NCBI GenBank assembly: GCA_964236735.1
Contig: CAXSFM010000021.1
Location: 12,864-76,863 of the forward strand
Source of the DNA: JAIVJG01 sp964236735
GTDB taxonomy: Bacteria; Acidobacteriota; Blastocatellia; Pyrinomonadales; Pyrinomonadaceae
Length of the DNA: 64,000 nt
Direction of reading: 5' to 3'
Part shown: one piece after another, positions 51,101-59,706 of the stretch
Layout: every line of letters starts with the position of its first letter
Position numbering within the stretch: the stretch's first letter is position 1
Position numbers and translations under genes: made by a program
The notes under the pieces: model-generated
The model's input: only the letters and a program-made list of their open reading frames with translations
Databases searched by the model: none
What the model was told of the DNA's origin: nothing

Positions 51101-52255
51101 ATGACTGACAACGGCAACAAGCCAACGCCGGAATCTTTGCTCGCCAAACTTAAAGAGGGCGAACATGCGCGCCTGCGTGTCTATATCGGGGCGGCTCCCG
51201 GCGTGGGCAAGACGTATCAGATGCTCGAAGACGCGCTCCAACTCAAGCGTCAGGGGACGGACATCGTCGTGGCCTTCGTCGAGACGCACGGGCGCGCGGA
51301 GACGGCTGCGCTCGTCGGCGATCTTGAGCGCGTGCCGTTGCGCCACATCGAGTATCGCGCGGTGACGCTCGAAGAGATGGACGTTGAAGCAGTCATCGCA
51401 CGCCGCCCCGCCATCGCCATCGTGGATGAGTTGGCGCATACGAACGTCCCCAGTTCAAAGAATCGCAAGCGTTATGAAGATGTGCTTGAACTTCTCAATG
51501 CGGGCGTTTCCGTTATCACCGCCGTCAACATTCAGCATCTCGAATCTCTGAACGACGCGGTGGCGCGCACGACGGGCGTGCGCGTGCGCGAGACTGTGCC
51601 GGATTATTTTCTGCGTCGCGCGGATGAAGTGGTCAACGTGGATGTCTCGGTTGACACGCTGCGGACGCGCCTGCGGCAAGGCAAGATTTACGGCGTCGAG
51701 AAGATCGAGCAGTCACTCAATAACTTCTTTCGCAAGGGCAATCTCTCCGCGCTGCGCGAACTCGCTTTGCGTCAGGTGGCCGCAGATCAGGCGACGAAGG
51801 CGCACGATTATCGCGAACGCGAGGGACTGGAACAGGCCGTCATTCCAGAGAAGGTGATGGTCTGCATGGCGTCGCGCGGCACTGCGCGAAAACTGTTACG
51901 CACAGGCTCGCGCATCGCCGGGCGACTCGTCGGTGATTGGTTCGCGGTCTATGTGGAGACGCCGAGCGAAGAGATGGGCAGAATCAAGCCGGAGGATTAT
52001 GCAGCGTTGCAAGAGAACGTCCGCTTCGCCGAAGAGTTGGGCGCGAAAGTCGTCAAGCTGCGGGCGCGGCGTGTGGCGGACGCCTTGATCGAGTTTGCGC
52101 GGCAGGAAGGAATTACGCACGTCATCTTCGGTCAATCATCGCGCTCGCGTTGGGAGATTTTATGGCAAGGCTCGGTCATCAATCGTTTCCTTGACGAAGT
52201 GCGCGACGCGACGGTTCACGTCGTCCCGCTTGGAGGAATGCGAAATGATGAATGA
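51101..52255 (+). CDS. KdpD N-terminal sensor protein (KdpD domain plus USP domain, no kinase)
   Basis: This 384-residue protein corresponds to the cytoplasmic input half of KdpD. Residues 20-230 are the KdpD domain with the Walker A IGAAPGVGKTYQML, VDELAHTNVPSSKN and the RQGKIYGVEKIEQSLNNFFR region. Residues about 248-380 are a universal-stress-protein domain (VMVCMASRGTARKLLRTGSR, THVIFGQSSRSRWEILWQGS). The membrane and kinase parts are not present and are found in the gene at 42936. The half-protein could control the kinase in trans, or hold a nucleotide-binding role in sensing potassium. It follows kdpC by 33 bases. Confidence 0.88.
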   Translation: MTDNGNKPTPESLLAKLKEGEHARLRVYIGAAPGVGKTYQMLEDALQLKRQGTDIVVAFVETHGRAETAALVGDLERVPLRHIEYRAVTLEEMDVEAVIARRPAIAIVDELAHTNVPSSKNRKRYEDVLELLNAGVSVITAVNIQHLESLNDAVARTTGVRVRETVPDYFLRRADEVVNVDVSVDTLRTRLRQGKIYGVEKIEQSLNNFFRKGNLSALRELALRQVAADQATKAHDYREREGLEQAVIPEKVMVCMASRGTARKLLRTGSRIAGRLVGDWFAVYVETPSEEMGRIKPEDYAALQENVRFAEELGAKVVKLRARRVADALIEFARQEGITHVIFGQSSRSRWEILWQGSVINRFLDEVRDATVHVVPLGGMRNDE

Positions 52256-52265
52256 ACGACAATCT

Positions 52266-52306
52266 TTCTTTAACTCATCACTTGTCACTCATCACTCATC
52301 ACTGCT
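52266..52306. repeat. Iterated-word run, TCATCACT family (single arm)
   Basis: AACTCATCACTTGTCACTCATCACTCATCACTGC-type words (written here as a run of eight-base units) fill the gap before the histidine kinase gene. They end about five bases before its ATG (GCTTTTATG). They belong to the same family as 11004-11109 and 27852-27929, but no complementary arm is present. Confidence 0.65.
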
Positions 52307-52309
52307 TTT

Positions 52310-54202
52310 ATGAGCTTACGCACGAAACTATTAGCGGGGTATCTAGTCTTCATCGTCGCGCTGATCGTGCTTGGTGGTTGGAGCGCGTGGCGTCTGCGCG
52401 AGATGGGCGATGTCTCGCGCCGCATCATCGTCAACAACTACGATTCCGTGATTGCCGCGCAGGAGATGAAAGAGAATCTTGAGCGACAGGATTCGGCGGC
52501 AGTCTTCGCGCTCATCGGAGTCCGCGAGCGCGCCCTCTCGCAAATGCAGGAGCATCGCACAAAGTTTGACGCTAACTTTCAGAAAGCCGCCAACAACATC
52601 ACAGAGGCGGGCGAACCCGAAGCCATCGAAGCCATCCGCCAAGACCGCGACGCTTACTATCAAACGTTCGACGATTTTCTCTCACAGGTGGATTCGACGG
52701 AAAGCAAAACCACCGCGACGAGTTCAACTATTCGAGATGAAGAGACCTCGGAACGCAAAGATTATTTCTCGCGGCTCGAACCGCAGTTCAACAAGTTGCG
52801 CGCAGACTGTGACCACCTCTTGCAGCTTAATCAACGCGCCATGCTCGCGAAGTCGGAGGCCGCGAGCAAAGTTGCGCGCCGCTGGTTTTATCTGACGTTG
52901 CTGATGGCCGGGTTGCTCGTCGCGGCTGGACTGGCGTTAGCCTTTTTCCTCGCCAGCCATATCGTCAAGCCATTGCTTCAACTGACGGCAACGACTGCCA
53001 GAATCGCGGGCGGCGACCTCGATGCCAAAGTTGATGTTATTTCACGCGATGAGGTCGGCGTCCTTGCCACCGAATTCAATCGCATGGCCGAACGCATCCG
53101 CCAACTTCGACGCTCCGACATGGGACAACTCATCATCGCGCAGCAGACCACAGAAGCCGCGATAGATTCGCTCTATGATCCTGTCATCGTCACGAACGCC
53201 GAAGGCTGCGTCACGAAACTCAATCCGGCGGCGGAAGAAATTTTCGGGACGGAAGCCGAGAACAAAGGCAAGCACGTCGGCGAAATCGCACGCGACACGC
53301 GCATCGCCGGAGCCGTCGCCGAAGCCTTAAGCTCGCAGCGTCCCGTCGCCGGCGAAGGCGCGGCGGCGGTCTTCCCGTTCGCCGTGGATGGCTCGGAGCG
53401 CGCTTATCGCCTCCGCACAACGCCGATGCGCGACAACGAAAAACGCTTGCTCGGAGCCGTCACGCTGCTTGAGGACATCACACATTTGCGCGAGATTGAC
53501 CGGCTCAAATCCGAGTTCATCGCCACCGCTTCGCATGAGCTACGCACGCCTTTGACGAGCGTGCAGATGGGCGTCCATCTCCTGCTTGAAGGGGCTGTCG
53601 GCGAGTTGAATGAGAAGCAGCAGGAAGTGTTGGGAGCGTGTCGTCAGGACTGCGAGCGTCTTGATAAGTTGATGCGCGATCTGCTCGATCTCTCGAAGAT
53701 TGAAGCGGGCGAACACCATCCGCAACTCGCTTCAACTCGCGCCGGTGATTTAATCAACGGCATCGCCGAAGTCCTGCGCCCGCAGGTCGAAGTCAAAGGA
53801 CTCGCATTGCGCGTTGATGCGCCGCCCGATCTTCCCGCCGTGATAGTTGACCGCGCACAGATTGAGCGCGTCATCAGCAACCTCGTGATCAACGCCATCC
53901 GCTACACCAGGCGCGGTGAAATCAAGATCAGCGCGGAGCGACGCGAGAGTTACGTTGCGCTCTCGGTCTGCGACACGGGCAGCGGGATTCCGTCAGAGTA
54001 TCTGCCGCACATCTTCGACAAGTTCGTGCAAGTGCCGGACGCGCCGACGGGTGGGGCGGGCTTAGGCTTAACGATCTCGCAATCGCTCGTCGAAGCGAAC
54101 GGCGGACAGATCAGCGTGCAATCGGAATTGGGGCGCGGTACGACGTTTACCTTCACGCTGCCTGTGACGCAGGAAGTCTCCCCTCTAAAAGTTCAGAAGT
54201 AG
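52310..54202 (+). CDS. Membrane sensor histidine kinase (HAMP-PAS-HisKA-HATPase)
   Basis: This 630-residue kinase has an N-terminal membrane helix (LLAGYLVFIVALIVLGGW), a helical periplasmic domain of about 160 residues, a second helix (about 193-216), HAMP (217-270), PAS (about 285-390), HisKA with SHELRTPLTSVQMG and an ATPase domain with N box NAIRYTRRG, DTGSGIP and GGAGLGL. Its layout resembles KinB/NtrB-like kinases. Located after the KdpD fragment and before a receiver protein, it is probably the second signalling arm of this locus. The signal is unknown. No Shine-Dalgarno sequence precedes the ATG. Confidence 0.88.
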   Translation: MSLRTKLLAGYLVFIVALIVLGGWSAWRLREMGDVSRRIIVNNYDSVIAAQEMKENLERQDSAAVFALIGVRERALSQMQEHRTKFDANFQKAANNITEAGEPEAIEAIRQDRDAYYQTFDDFLSQVDSTESKTTATSSTIRDEETSERKDYFSRLEPQFNKLRADCDHLLQLNQRAMLAKSEAASKVARRWFYLTLLMAGLLVAAGLALAFFLASHIVKPLLQLTATTARIAGGDLDAKVDVISRDEVGVLATEFNRMAERIRQLRRSDMGQLIIAQQTTEAAIDSLYDPVIVTNAEGCVTKLNPAAEEIFGTEAENKGKHVGEIARDTRIAGAVAEALSSQRPVAGEGAAAVFPFAVDGSERAYRLRTTPMRDNEKRLLGAVTLLEDITHLREIDRLKSEFIATASHELRTPLTSVQMGVHLLLEGAVGELNEKQQEVLGACRQDCERLDKLMRDLLDLSKIEAGEHHPQLASTRAGDLINGIAEVLRPQVEVKGLALRVDAPPDLPAVIVDRAQIERVISNLVINAIRYTRRGEIKISAERRESYVALSVCDTGSGIPSEYLPHIFDKFVQVPDAPTGGAGLGLTISQSLVEANGGQISVQSELGRGTTFTFTLPVTQEVSPLKVQK

Positions 54203-54296
54203 AGAGAGGCGCAGTTGTAGTTTCAGCAGGCCATCAGATGTGTTGCGGCAAACAAAGCGAGAGATTAGTGAAAGTCGTTCGGAAGGAAGTTGAAAG

Positions 54297-55067
54297 ATGG
54301 GCAAACGCATTTTGATAATTGATGATGAAATTAACATTCGCCGCGTCATGCGTCTGACTTTGGAGGCCGCAGGATACGAAGTTGGTGAGGCGGGCGACGG
54401 CGCGGCAGGACTCGAAGAGTTCAAAGACGGTTCAAGTTGGGACGCGGTGGTGCTGGATCAGAAGATGCCGATCATGGACGGCCTCGAGACGTTGCAGCGC
54501 ATCAAGGAGCGTCGTCCAGATGCGCGCGTCGTGATGGCGACGGCTTTCGCCTCGATTGAACTCGCGGTGGACGCGATGAAACTCGGCGCGACGGACTTCG
54601 TTCGCAAGCCGATGACGCCTGAGATTTTACGGAATGCGGTCGCCTCCGCGCTGGCTAAACCTGTCGTCGAAGCGGAAGCTCGCATTCCGTTGGCGGACGG
54701 CGAGAGAGTTGCGCGTCCGCGTTCCCTGATTCAAACGATCACGATGAACGGGTTCGAGATTGTGCGTCCGACCGATGAGCAAAAATCGTCTGGCCTCCAA
54801 CCTGACGAGCATCAGTACATCGTGAGAAGTCCCGACGGAAAAGCACACAAGGTGATCGTCAAAATTGATGTGGCGGCGACGAGTTATGTCGAACGGATGA
54901 CGCGCCGCCGCATCCCCGCGAGCAGCGCATTCTGGGAAGCGCGCGCCGGTCGCCTGCTCAGTAATTTCCTGTGGAGCGAGGGCAAACCTCCGCCTGACGG
55001 AAAATTAACACTCAAGGAAATAGATCGCGACGAATTGATGTGGGCAGAGTGTTGGAATGAAGATTAA
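54297..55067 (+). CDS. Response regulator with uncharacterised C-terminal output domain
   Basis: This 256-residue protein begins with a receiver (1-120): acidic pocket IIDDE, phospho-acceptor Asp in VVLDQKMPIMDG, Thr in VMATAFAS and Lys in FVRKPMTPE. The second half is not a winged helix, AAA+ or other output domain known to me. It contains GFEIVRPTDEQKSSG, HQYIVRSPDGKAHKVIVKID and a helical, Trp-rich end (FLWSEGKPPP, LMWAECWNED). It might bind protein or nucleotide rather than DNA. The gene follows the kinase at 52310 by 94 bases, so they are likely a pair. Confidence 0.85.
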   Translation: MGKRILIIDDEINIRRVMRLTLEAAGYEVGEAGDGAAGLEEFKDGSSWDAVVLDQKMPIMDGLETLQRIKERRPDARVVMATAFASIELAVDAMKLGATDFVRKPMTPEILRNAVASALAKPVVEAEARIPLADGERVARPRSLIQTITMNGFEIVRPTDEQKSSGLQPDEHQYIVRSPDGKAHKVIVKIDVAATSYVERMTRRRIPASSAFWEARAGRLLSNFLWSEGKPPPDGKLTLKEIDRDELMWAECWNED

Positions 55068-55213
55068 CTCTCAACGTGTCCATCGGCTTGCGATGATGCC
55101 GGCTTGCTTTAACTGGAGCGCGACGATGGGATCAACGTGCGGTAAGGTGCAGTCAGTTGTTGCCAGCCGACGGAGCCGTCCCGTGCCAGCGTCGCGCCAA
55201 CTCCTCTGCAAAA

Positions 55214-55600
55214 GTCATCCTCCTTCAACTCACTTCCTTGCCAGGACTGGCTATTCTGGCGCTACGGCAGCTTCCCAGCTACCAGACGCATGAATACCTG
55301 TTTCCAGCCAAACCGAACATCAAATACAAGGGGGATTTCAAGAAGCCTCACGGATGGGATTTAGGGGAGAGGTTTCGGCGGGTTTGTAAGAACGCCGGAA
55401 TCACAGACCTCAGAATCCATGACCTGCACCACTTCGCCACCACGATGCTGTTTATGGAAGGAGTGCCGGATGCCATTATCCGCAAGATGACTGGTCATAG
55501 ATCAGAAGAACTTGAAAGATACAAGCATCTCTCAGCTTCATTCAAGCAGCAGTCCGTGGAACTTATCGCAGGGCAACTCACCCGCCAACTGGCTACAAAA
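55214..55600 (+). pseudogene. Tyrosine recombinase (phage integrase) C-terminal remnant
   Basis: Only the catalytic end of an integrase remains. GITDLRIHDLHHFATTMLF, the box GHRSEELE and the Tyr nucleophile in ERYKHLS are visible, preceded by HEYLFPAKPN. The second catalytic Arg of HxLRH is replaced by His. There is no N-terminal or core-binding domain; upstream bases between the response regulator stop (55067) and here show broken frames. The open frame runs on into the antisense of tRNA-Asp, so the original stop is lost. It is the relic of an element that integrated at the tRNA-Asp gene. Confidence 0.8.
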
Positions 55601-55625
55601 CGGGCTACAGTCACTAAAAACACGA

Positions 55626-55650
55626 ACACCCCTCGGAAACCGAAGGGTGT
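55626..55650 (-). terminator. Candidate terminator of the tRNA pair
   Basis: ACACCC-TCGG and the complementary CCGA-GGGTGT form a stem with one mismatch and a 3-base loop, followed on the minus strand by TTCGTGTTTTTA. It lies 25 bases beyond the 3' end of tRNA-Asp. Confidence 0.55.
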
Positions 55651-55674
55651 AAATGTGCCATTGATTCAAGATAA

Positions 55675-55752
<78 letters not shown>

Positions 55753-55799
55753 AACTCAATCGAATTTTCAAACGTGGGACGTGCATGACAGGCGTTATC

Positions 55800-55874
55800 T
55801 GGTAGGCACGGAGGGATTTGAACCCCCAACCTCTTCCTTGTAAGGGAAGCCGTCTACCATTGACATACGTGCCT
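55800..55874 (-). tRNA. tRNA-Val (TAC)
   Basis: On the minus strand the acceptor AGGCACG/CGTGCCT pairs fully, the anticodon arm is CTTCC-CTTACAA-GGAAG with anticodon TAC, the T-loop is TTCAAAT and A-CCA is encoded. An A1-U72 first pair is unusual for valine tRNAs. It lies 48 bases before tRNA-Asp and is probably co-transcribed with it. Confidence 0.9.
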
Positions 55875-56044
55875 GTTGCCACCACTCGGCCCCAACAACA
55901 ACACCTCGAAAATTTCTCAAGGCCGCTTGCAAAGAACATGACTTGCGATAACTTAAGTCGTGCTGTGTCTTTCGCTAACGAGGCCACACTTTAAGAGAAG
56001 CGCAGAGGCGGTGTCAAGTGCGCCTCAAGCGGACATCCACACGC

Positions 56045-56242
56045 TCACAAAAGCCAGACTGGTAACTCGCTCGCGTCTGTCGTGTGTTCACGCGGCGTTG
56101 AAACTAAAGCCGCCTGCGCCTGTGTCGAAGACTTATCCGGCGGCGACTCCGGCGATTGTCTCTCTTCGCTCTGATGCGCTTGGCCGAGCGGCTCAATCAA
56201 CACTCTGCTCACTTGTTCATCCAGTCTTCCGATGACTGACAT
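56045..56242 (-). CDS. Small hypothetical protein
   Basis: This 65-residue frame has a strong ribosome site (AAAGGAGATGAGGG) directly before its ATG. It starts with MSVIGRLDEQVSRVLIEPLG, has a polar Ser/Gln/Pro-rich middle and ends in the hydrophobic ELPVWLL. No domain, signal peptide or membrane span is seen. The strong start and the structured ends favour a real gene; the role is unknown. It is divergent from the VWA gene at 56329. Confidence 0.5.
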   Translation of the reverse strand: MSVIGRLDEQVSRVLIEPLGQAHQSEERQSPESPPDKSSTQAQAALVSTPREHTTDASELPVWLL

Positions 56243-56328
56243 CCCTCATCTCCTTTCAACGTTTCCGTCCCGTCGCGTTTGCGTCTATTATTTGAGCAAG
56301 AAATTTTTACGTCGGAGAGTGTAATCCC

Positions 56329-57603
56329 GTGTTCAAGTTGACGGCAAGACAGAGACTCGCAACGCGCCAGACGCTCAACCTTATCATCGTCGTTTTCATC
56401 ATCGCGTGCAGCGTGACCGCGTTTGGACTCGCACAGTCCACGCAGGACAACTCAACTCCCCATCAACGCCCGCGCCGCGTCGGTACGACAACGACAACAA
56501 CGCCGCCGGAGACGCCCGCGCCGGCGACTACCCGCGCCACGCCGCAGACTTCAAATGCGCCCGAAGAGGTGGACGAGGGCGATGTGGTGCGCGTGGATAC
56601 GCAACTCGTCTCCGTTCCGGCGGTGGTCACGGATCGCACGGGCAAGCCTCTGACGGGATTGCGCGCTGACAACTTCACGATCTATGAGGACGGGCAGCCG
56701 CAGAAACTTTCAAACTTCGCCACCACCGAAGCGCCGTTTGAAGTCGCGCTCTTACTCGACACGTCCGGCTCGACGCGCGCCGAAGTCGGACTCATCCGCC
56801 GCGCCGCGCAAGCATTCGTTGATGCCTTGCGACCCGGCGACCGCGTGGCCGTCGTCGCTTTCAAGACCGCGCAGGATGGAACGACTAAACTCGCCGCCGT
56901 CGAAGTGAAGACGAAGCTGACGGACGACCGCGACTCGCTGCGCGAAGCCATCGAGGGCATCGGCTCTTCAAACGGCACGCCCTTCTATGATGGACTTGAG
57001 CGCGTCACGAAGGAAATTTTCGACGCGCCCGCACGCGGAGATGTGCGCGGGCGTCGCGCGCTCGTCGCGCTCACGGACGGCGTTGACTCGACGAGTGAAA
57101 GCGACTACGACGAAGTGCGCGCGCGTCTCAAAAGCGCGGGACTGCTCACGTATTTCATCCAGATCAACACAGAAGATTTCGTCGAAGACCGTTTAATGCA
57201 GGACTGTCAGGATGATGGCGCGCTGCGACTCTCGCGCACGCAACTGCAACGCTACCAGCGCATCTATGCCGCCAGTGCCGACTCCAGCGACTACGCCAAC
57301 TTCTGCCGACTCGGGCAGTTCGAGCGCATGAGCATCAGCCGCACGCTCTACAGTCTCGCGCGTCAGGAGATGAACAATCTCGCGAAAGATTCGGGCGGCA
57401 AAACTTTTCCCATCAGCGACCTGCGCGATGCGCGGCGCGCCTTTCAGCAAGTCGCAGATGAAATCGGCACGCAGTACAGTCTCGGCTACTATCCGACGAA
57501 CAAAGCGCGTGACGGTGGGTTCCGCATCATCCGCGTGCAGGTGCGCGGCGTGCGTGACGCGCAGGTTCGCGCGCGCGAAGGTTATCAGGCTCCGAGAAGT
57601 TAA
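56329..57603 (+). CDS. Secreted VWA domain protein (VWFA-related acidobacterial type)
   Basis: The protein has 424 residues from a GTG preceded by GGAGAG. A signal peptide (about 15-38), a Thr/Pro-rich linker and one VWA domain (about 80-420) follow. The domain opens with the typical VDTQLVSVPAVVTDRTGKPL, has the metal-site motif LLLDTSGSTRAEV and closes with YSLGYYPTNKARDGGFRII. It lacks the DUF4097-like repeats of the related protein at 14529. Such proteins are abundant in Acidobacteria and are thought to act in the envelope through protein binding. The next gene starts two bases after its stop. Confidence 0.88.
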   Translation: MFKLTARQRLATRQTLNLIIVVFIIACSVTAFGLAQSTQDNSTPHQRPRRVGTTTTTTPPETPAPATTRATPQTSNAPEEVDEGDVVRVDTQLVSVPAVVTDRTGKPLTGLRADNFTIYEDGQPQKLSNFATTEAPFEVALLLDTSGSTRAEVGLIRRAAQAFVDALRPGDRVAVVAFKTAQDGTTKLAAVEVKTKLTDDRDSLREAIEGIGSSNGTPFYDGLERVTKEIFDAPARGDVRGRRALVALTDGVDSTSESDYDEVRARLKSAGLLTYFIQINTEDFVEDRLMQDCQDDGALRLSRTQLQRYQRIYAASADSSDYANFCRLGQFERMSISRTLYSLARQEMNNLAKDSGGKTFPISDLRDARRAFQQVADEIGTQYSLGYYPTNKARDGGFRIIRVQVRGVRDAQVRAREGYQAPRS

Positions 57604-57604
57604 A

Positions 57605-58474
57605 ATGTCAAATCAATTCCTACAATACTGGAAGCCTGAGCAGATTGATTATGCTTTGGTGAATGCTGCGAGTGCAGACCACGCTGGTAGTGGACAATAT
57701 AAACGGATGAAAGTAACGCCTGGTGATACTGTTTGGATTGTAACAAGGCGACCGACAGGAGACTTGGTTACTATTGGGAGGATTTATGTTGGTGAAGTGA
57801 TTAGCCGTGGAGAAGCTGTAAGGCGGTTCGGTGAAAAGGACGTATGGGATGCAGAAAATCACATAGTTGCTGAACTAGGTACAGAAGAAAAGTTTCGAGA
57901 ATTGAGTTTGATGGACATCGCAGCGCAATTACGCTTTCATGGGAAGAAGGATCGCCTTGAAATTTCAGATAGTCATGTGACAGCACAGCAACTGCAAACT
58001 CTCCGAAAACTTACACCAGATTCGGTCGCGTTGTTGGCCTCTAAATGGAATGCCACTGAACTTCCGAATGCACCAGAGCTTGAGCAGGAGATTTCAAAAG
58101 CTGGTGCAGGGTATGGCAATCCAGAAATGAATAGGAAAGTCGAGAGAGCGGCGATTTCATTTGTATATAAGTGGTATGAAGAACGCGGCTGGAAAGTTGA
58201 ATCTGTTGAGACTCAAAAATGTGGATACGATTTACGCTGCACCAAGCAGAAGGTCGAAGAGGATGTCGAAGTAAAAGGGATTAAGGGTACAGGATTATCA
58301 TTTATTATTACCGCCAACGAGGTGCGTCAGGCACGTAATAATTCTGACTTTGTAATCTGCATTGTTAACTCTGCTCTTTCAGATAATCCACGAATGACTC
58401 AATATCGGGGTAAGGAGTTCATTGAGGAGTTTGATTTCGTAGAGTTGGCCTTCAGAGCTAGTTTGCGGAAATAG
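57605..58474 (+). CDS. DUF3883 (PD-(D/E)XK nuclease-like) protein with EVE/PUA-like N-terminal domain
   Basis: The protein has 289 residues from the ATG at 57605, two bases after the preceding stop. The C-terminal part (about 176-262) matches DUF3883: helix MNRKVERAAISFVYKWYEER, then a PD-(D/E)XK pattern with Asp209 in GYDL and Glu222-Val-Lys224 in DVEVKG. The N-terminal 120 residues (FLQYWKPEQIDYALVN, KVTPGDTVWIVTRR, GRIYVGEVIS) look like an EVE/PUA-type domain, a fold that can bind modified bases. The combination suggests a modification-dependent restriction nuclease; this is inference. Codon use and base composition are clearly AT-richer than in both neighbours, a sign of transfer. Confidence 0.75.
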   Translation: MSNQFLQYWKPEQIDYALVNAASADHAGSGQYKRMKVTPGDTVWIVTRRPTGDLVTIGRIYVGEVISRGEAVRRFGEKDVWDAENHIVAELGTEEKFRELSLMDIAAQLRFHGKKDRLEISDSHVTAQQLQTLRKLTPDSVALLASKWNATELPNAPELEQEISKAGAGYGNPEMNRKVERAAISFVYKWYEERGWKVESVETQKCGYDLRCTKQKVEEDVEVKGIKGTGLSFIITANEVRQARNNSDFVICIVNSALSDNPRMTQYRGKEFIEEFDFVELAFRASLRK

Positions 58475-58491
58475 TTTTGGAGATAAATTTT

Positions 58492-59676
58492 ATGAATCAG
58501 GATAGACCATTCAATCGCATAGCATTAATTGTCCTCGACAGTCTCGGCGCGGGCGAGATGCCGGACGCCGCCGCGTGGGGCGACGCAGGCTCCGACACGC
58601 TCGGCCACATCTGCGCGTCGCGCCGCGTCATGCTGCCGAACTTGCAGAGTTGGGGCTTGGGTAACATTCGCCCGCTCGCGGACGTTCCGCCGGTCGAGCA
58701 GCCGCGCGCTTCGTTCGGTCGTTGCGCGTTGCGCTCGAACGGCAAAGACACGACGACGGGGCACTGGGAGATGGCCGGCATCGTCCTCGAAGAAGCCTTC
58801 CCGACTTACCCGCAGGGCTTCCCGCAGGATGTTCTCGAACGCTTTATCAGGGAGACAAACGTGCCTGGTGTGCTCGGCAACGTGCCCGCGTCGGGGACGG
58901 AGATCATCAAGGAACTCGGCGCGGAACACGTCCGCACGGGCAGTCCCATCGTCTATACATCCGCCGATTCAGTCTTCCAAATCGCCGCGCATGAAGAGAT
59001 TATTCCCGTCGCGCGTCTCTACGAGATTTGCGAGACGGCGCGCCACATCCTGCGCGGCGAGCACGAAGTCGGGCGCGTCATCGCGCGCCCCTTCATCGGC
59101 GAGGCGGGCGCATTCACGCGCACCGAAAACCGGCACGACTACGCTGTCCCGCCGCCGCGCGAAAATCTGCTGCCGCTTCTTTCGCAAGCGGGCTTTGACG
59201 TGGTCGCCGTCGGCAAGATCGCTTCCATTTACGACTCGCTCGGCGTGACAAAAGATTTGCCCGGCAAGAATAATAATCAATCAATTGACGAGACGATTAA
59301 CGCGCTCAAAGCGGACACGCGCGGCCTCATCTTCTCGAACCTGGTGGACTTCGACATGCTCTACGGGCATCGCCGCGATGTTGAAGGCTACGCCCGCGCT
59401 CTCGAACACTTCGACGCGCGCCTTCCTGAAATCGAAGCCGCGATGCGAGACACGGACTTGCTCATCATCACAGCCGATCACGGCAACGATCCGACCTTTC
59501 CCGGCTCCGACCACACGCGCGAATACGTCCCCGTCATCGCCTACGGCAGGCAGGCGCGCGCCGGCGTTGATCTGAAGATCAGAGACTCGCTCGCCGACAT
59601 CGGGCAGACCATCGCCGACAACTTCGGCTTGAAACTTCCGGCAGGTCAAAGCTTCTTGTCGGCCATCAGCGCTTAG
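58492..59676 (+). CDS. deoB: Phosphopentomutase
   Basis: The protein has 394 residues from the ATG nine bases after GGAGA. It interconverts ribose/deoxyribose 1-phosphate and 5-phosphate using two Mn ions. Alkaline-phosphatase-superfamily signatures are visible: RIALIVLDSLGAGEMPDA at the start, NGKDTTTGHWEMAG, NLVDFDMLYGHRRDVEGYA and ITADHGNDPTFPGSDHTREY. In a deoxynucleoside pathway it feeds DeoC. Its GC-rich codon use contrasts with the DUF3883 gene just before it. Confidence 0.96.
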   Translation: MNQDRPFNRIALIVLDSLGAGEMPDAAAWGDAGSDTLGHICASRRVMLPNLQSWGLGNIRPLADVPPVEQPRASFGRCALRSNGKDTTTGHWEMAGIVLEEAFPTYPQGFPQDVLERFIRETNVPGVLGNVPASGTEIIKELGAEHVRTGSPIVYTSADSVFQIAAHEEIIPVARLYEICETARHILRGEHEVGRVIARPFIGEAGAFTRTENRHDYAVPPPRENLLPLLSQAGFDVVAVGKIASIYDSLGVTKDLPGKNNNQSIDETINALKADTRGLIFSNLVDFDMLYGHRRDVEGYARALEHFDARLPEIEAAMRDTDLLIITADHGNDPTFPGSDHTREYVPVIAYGRQARAGVDLKIRDSLADIGQTIADNFGLKLPAGQSFLSAISA

Positions 59677-59706
59677 TTTTTAAGTTTGTAAGATGAGTCG
59701 CCTTCG

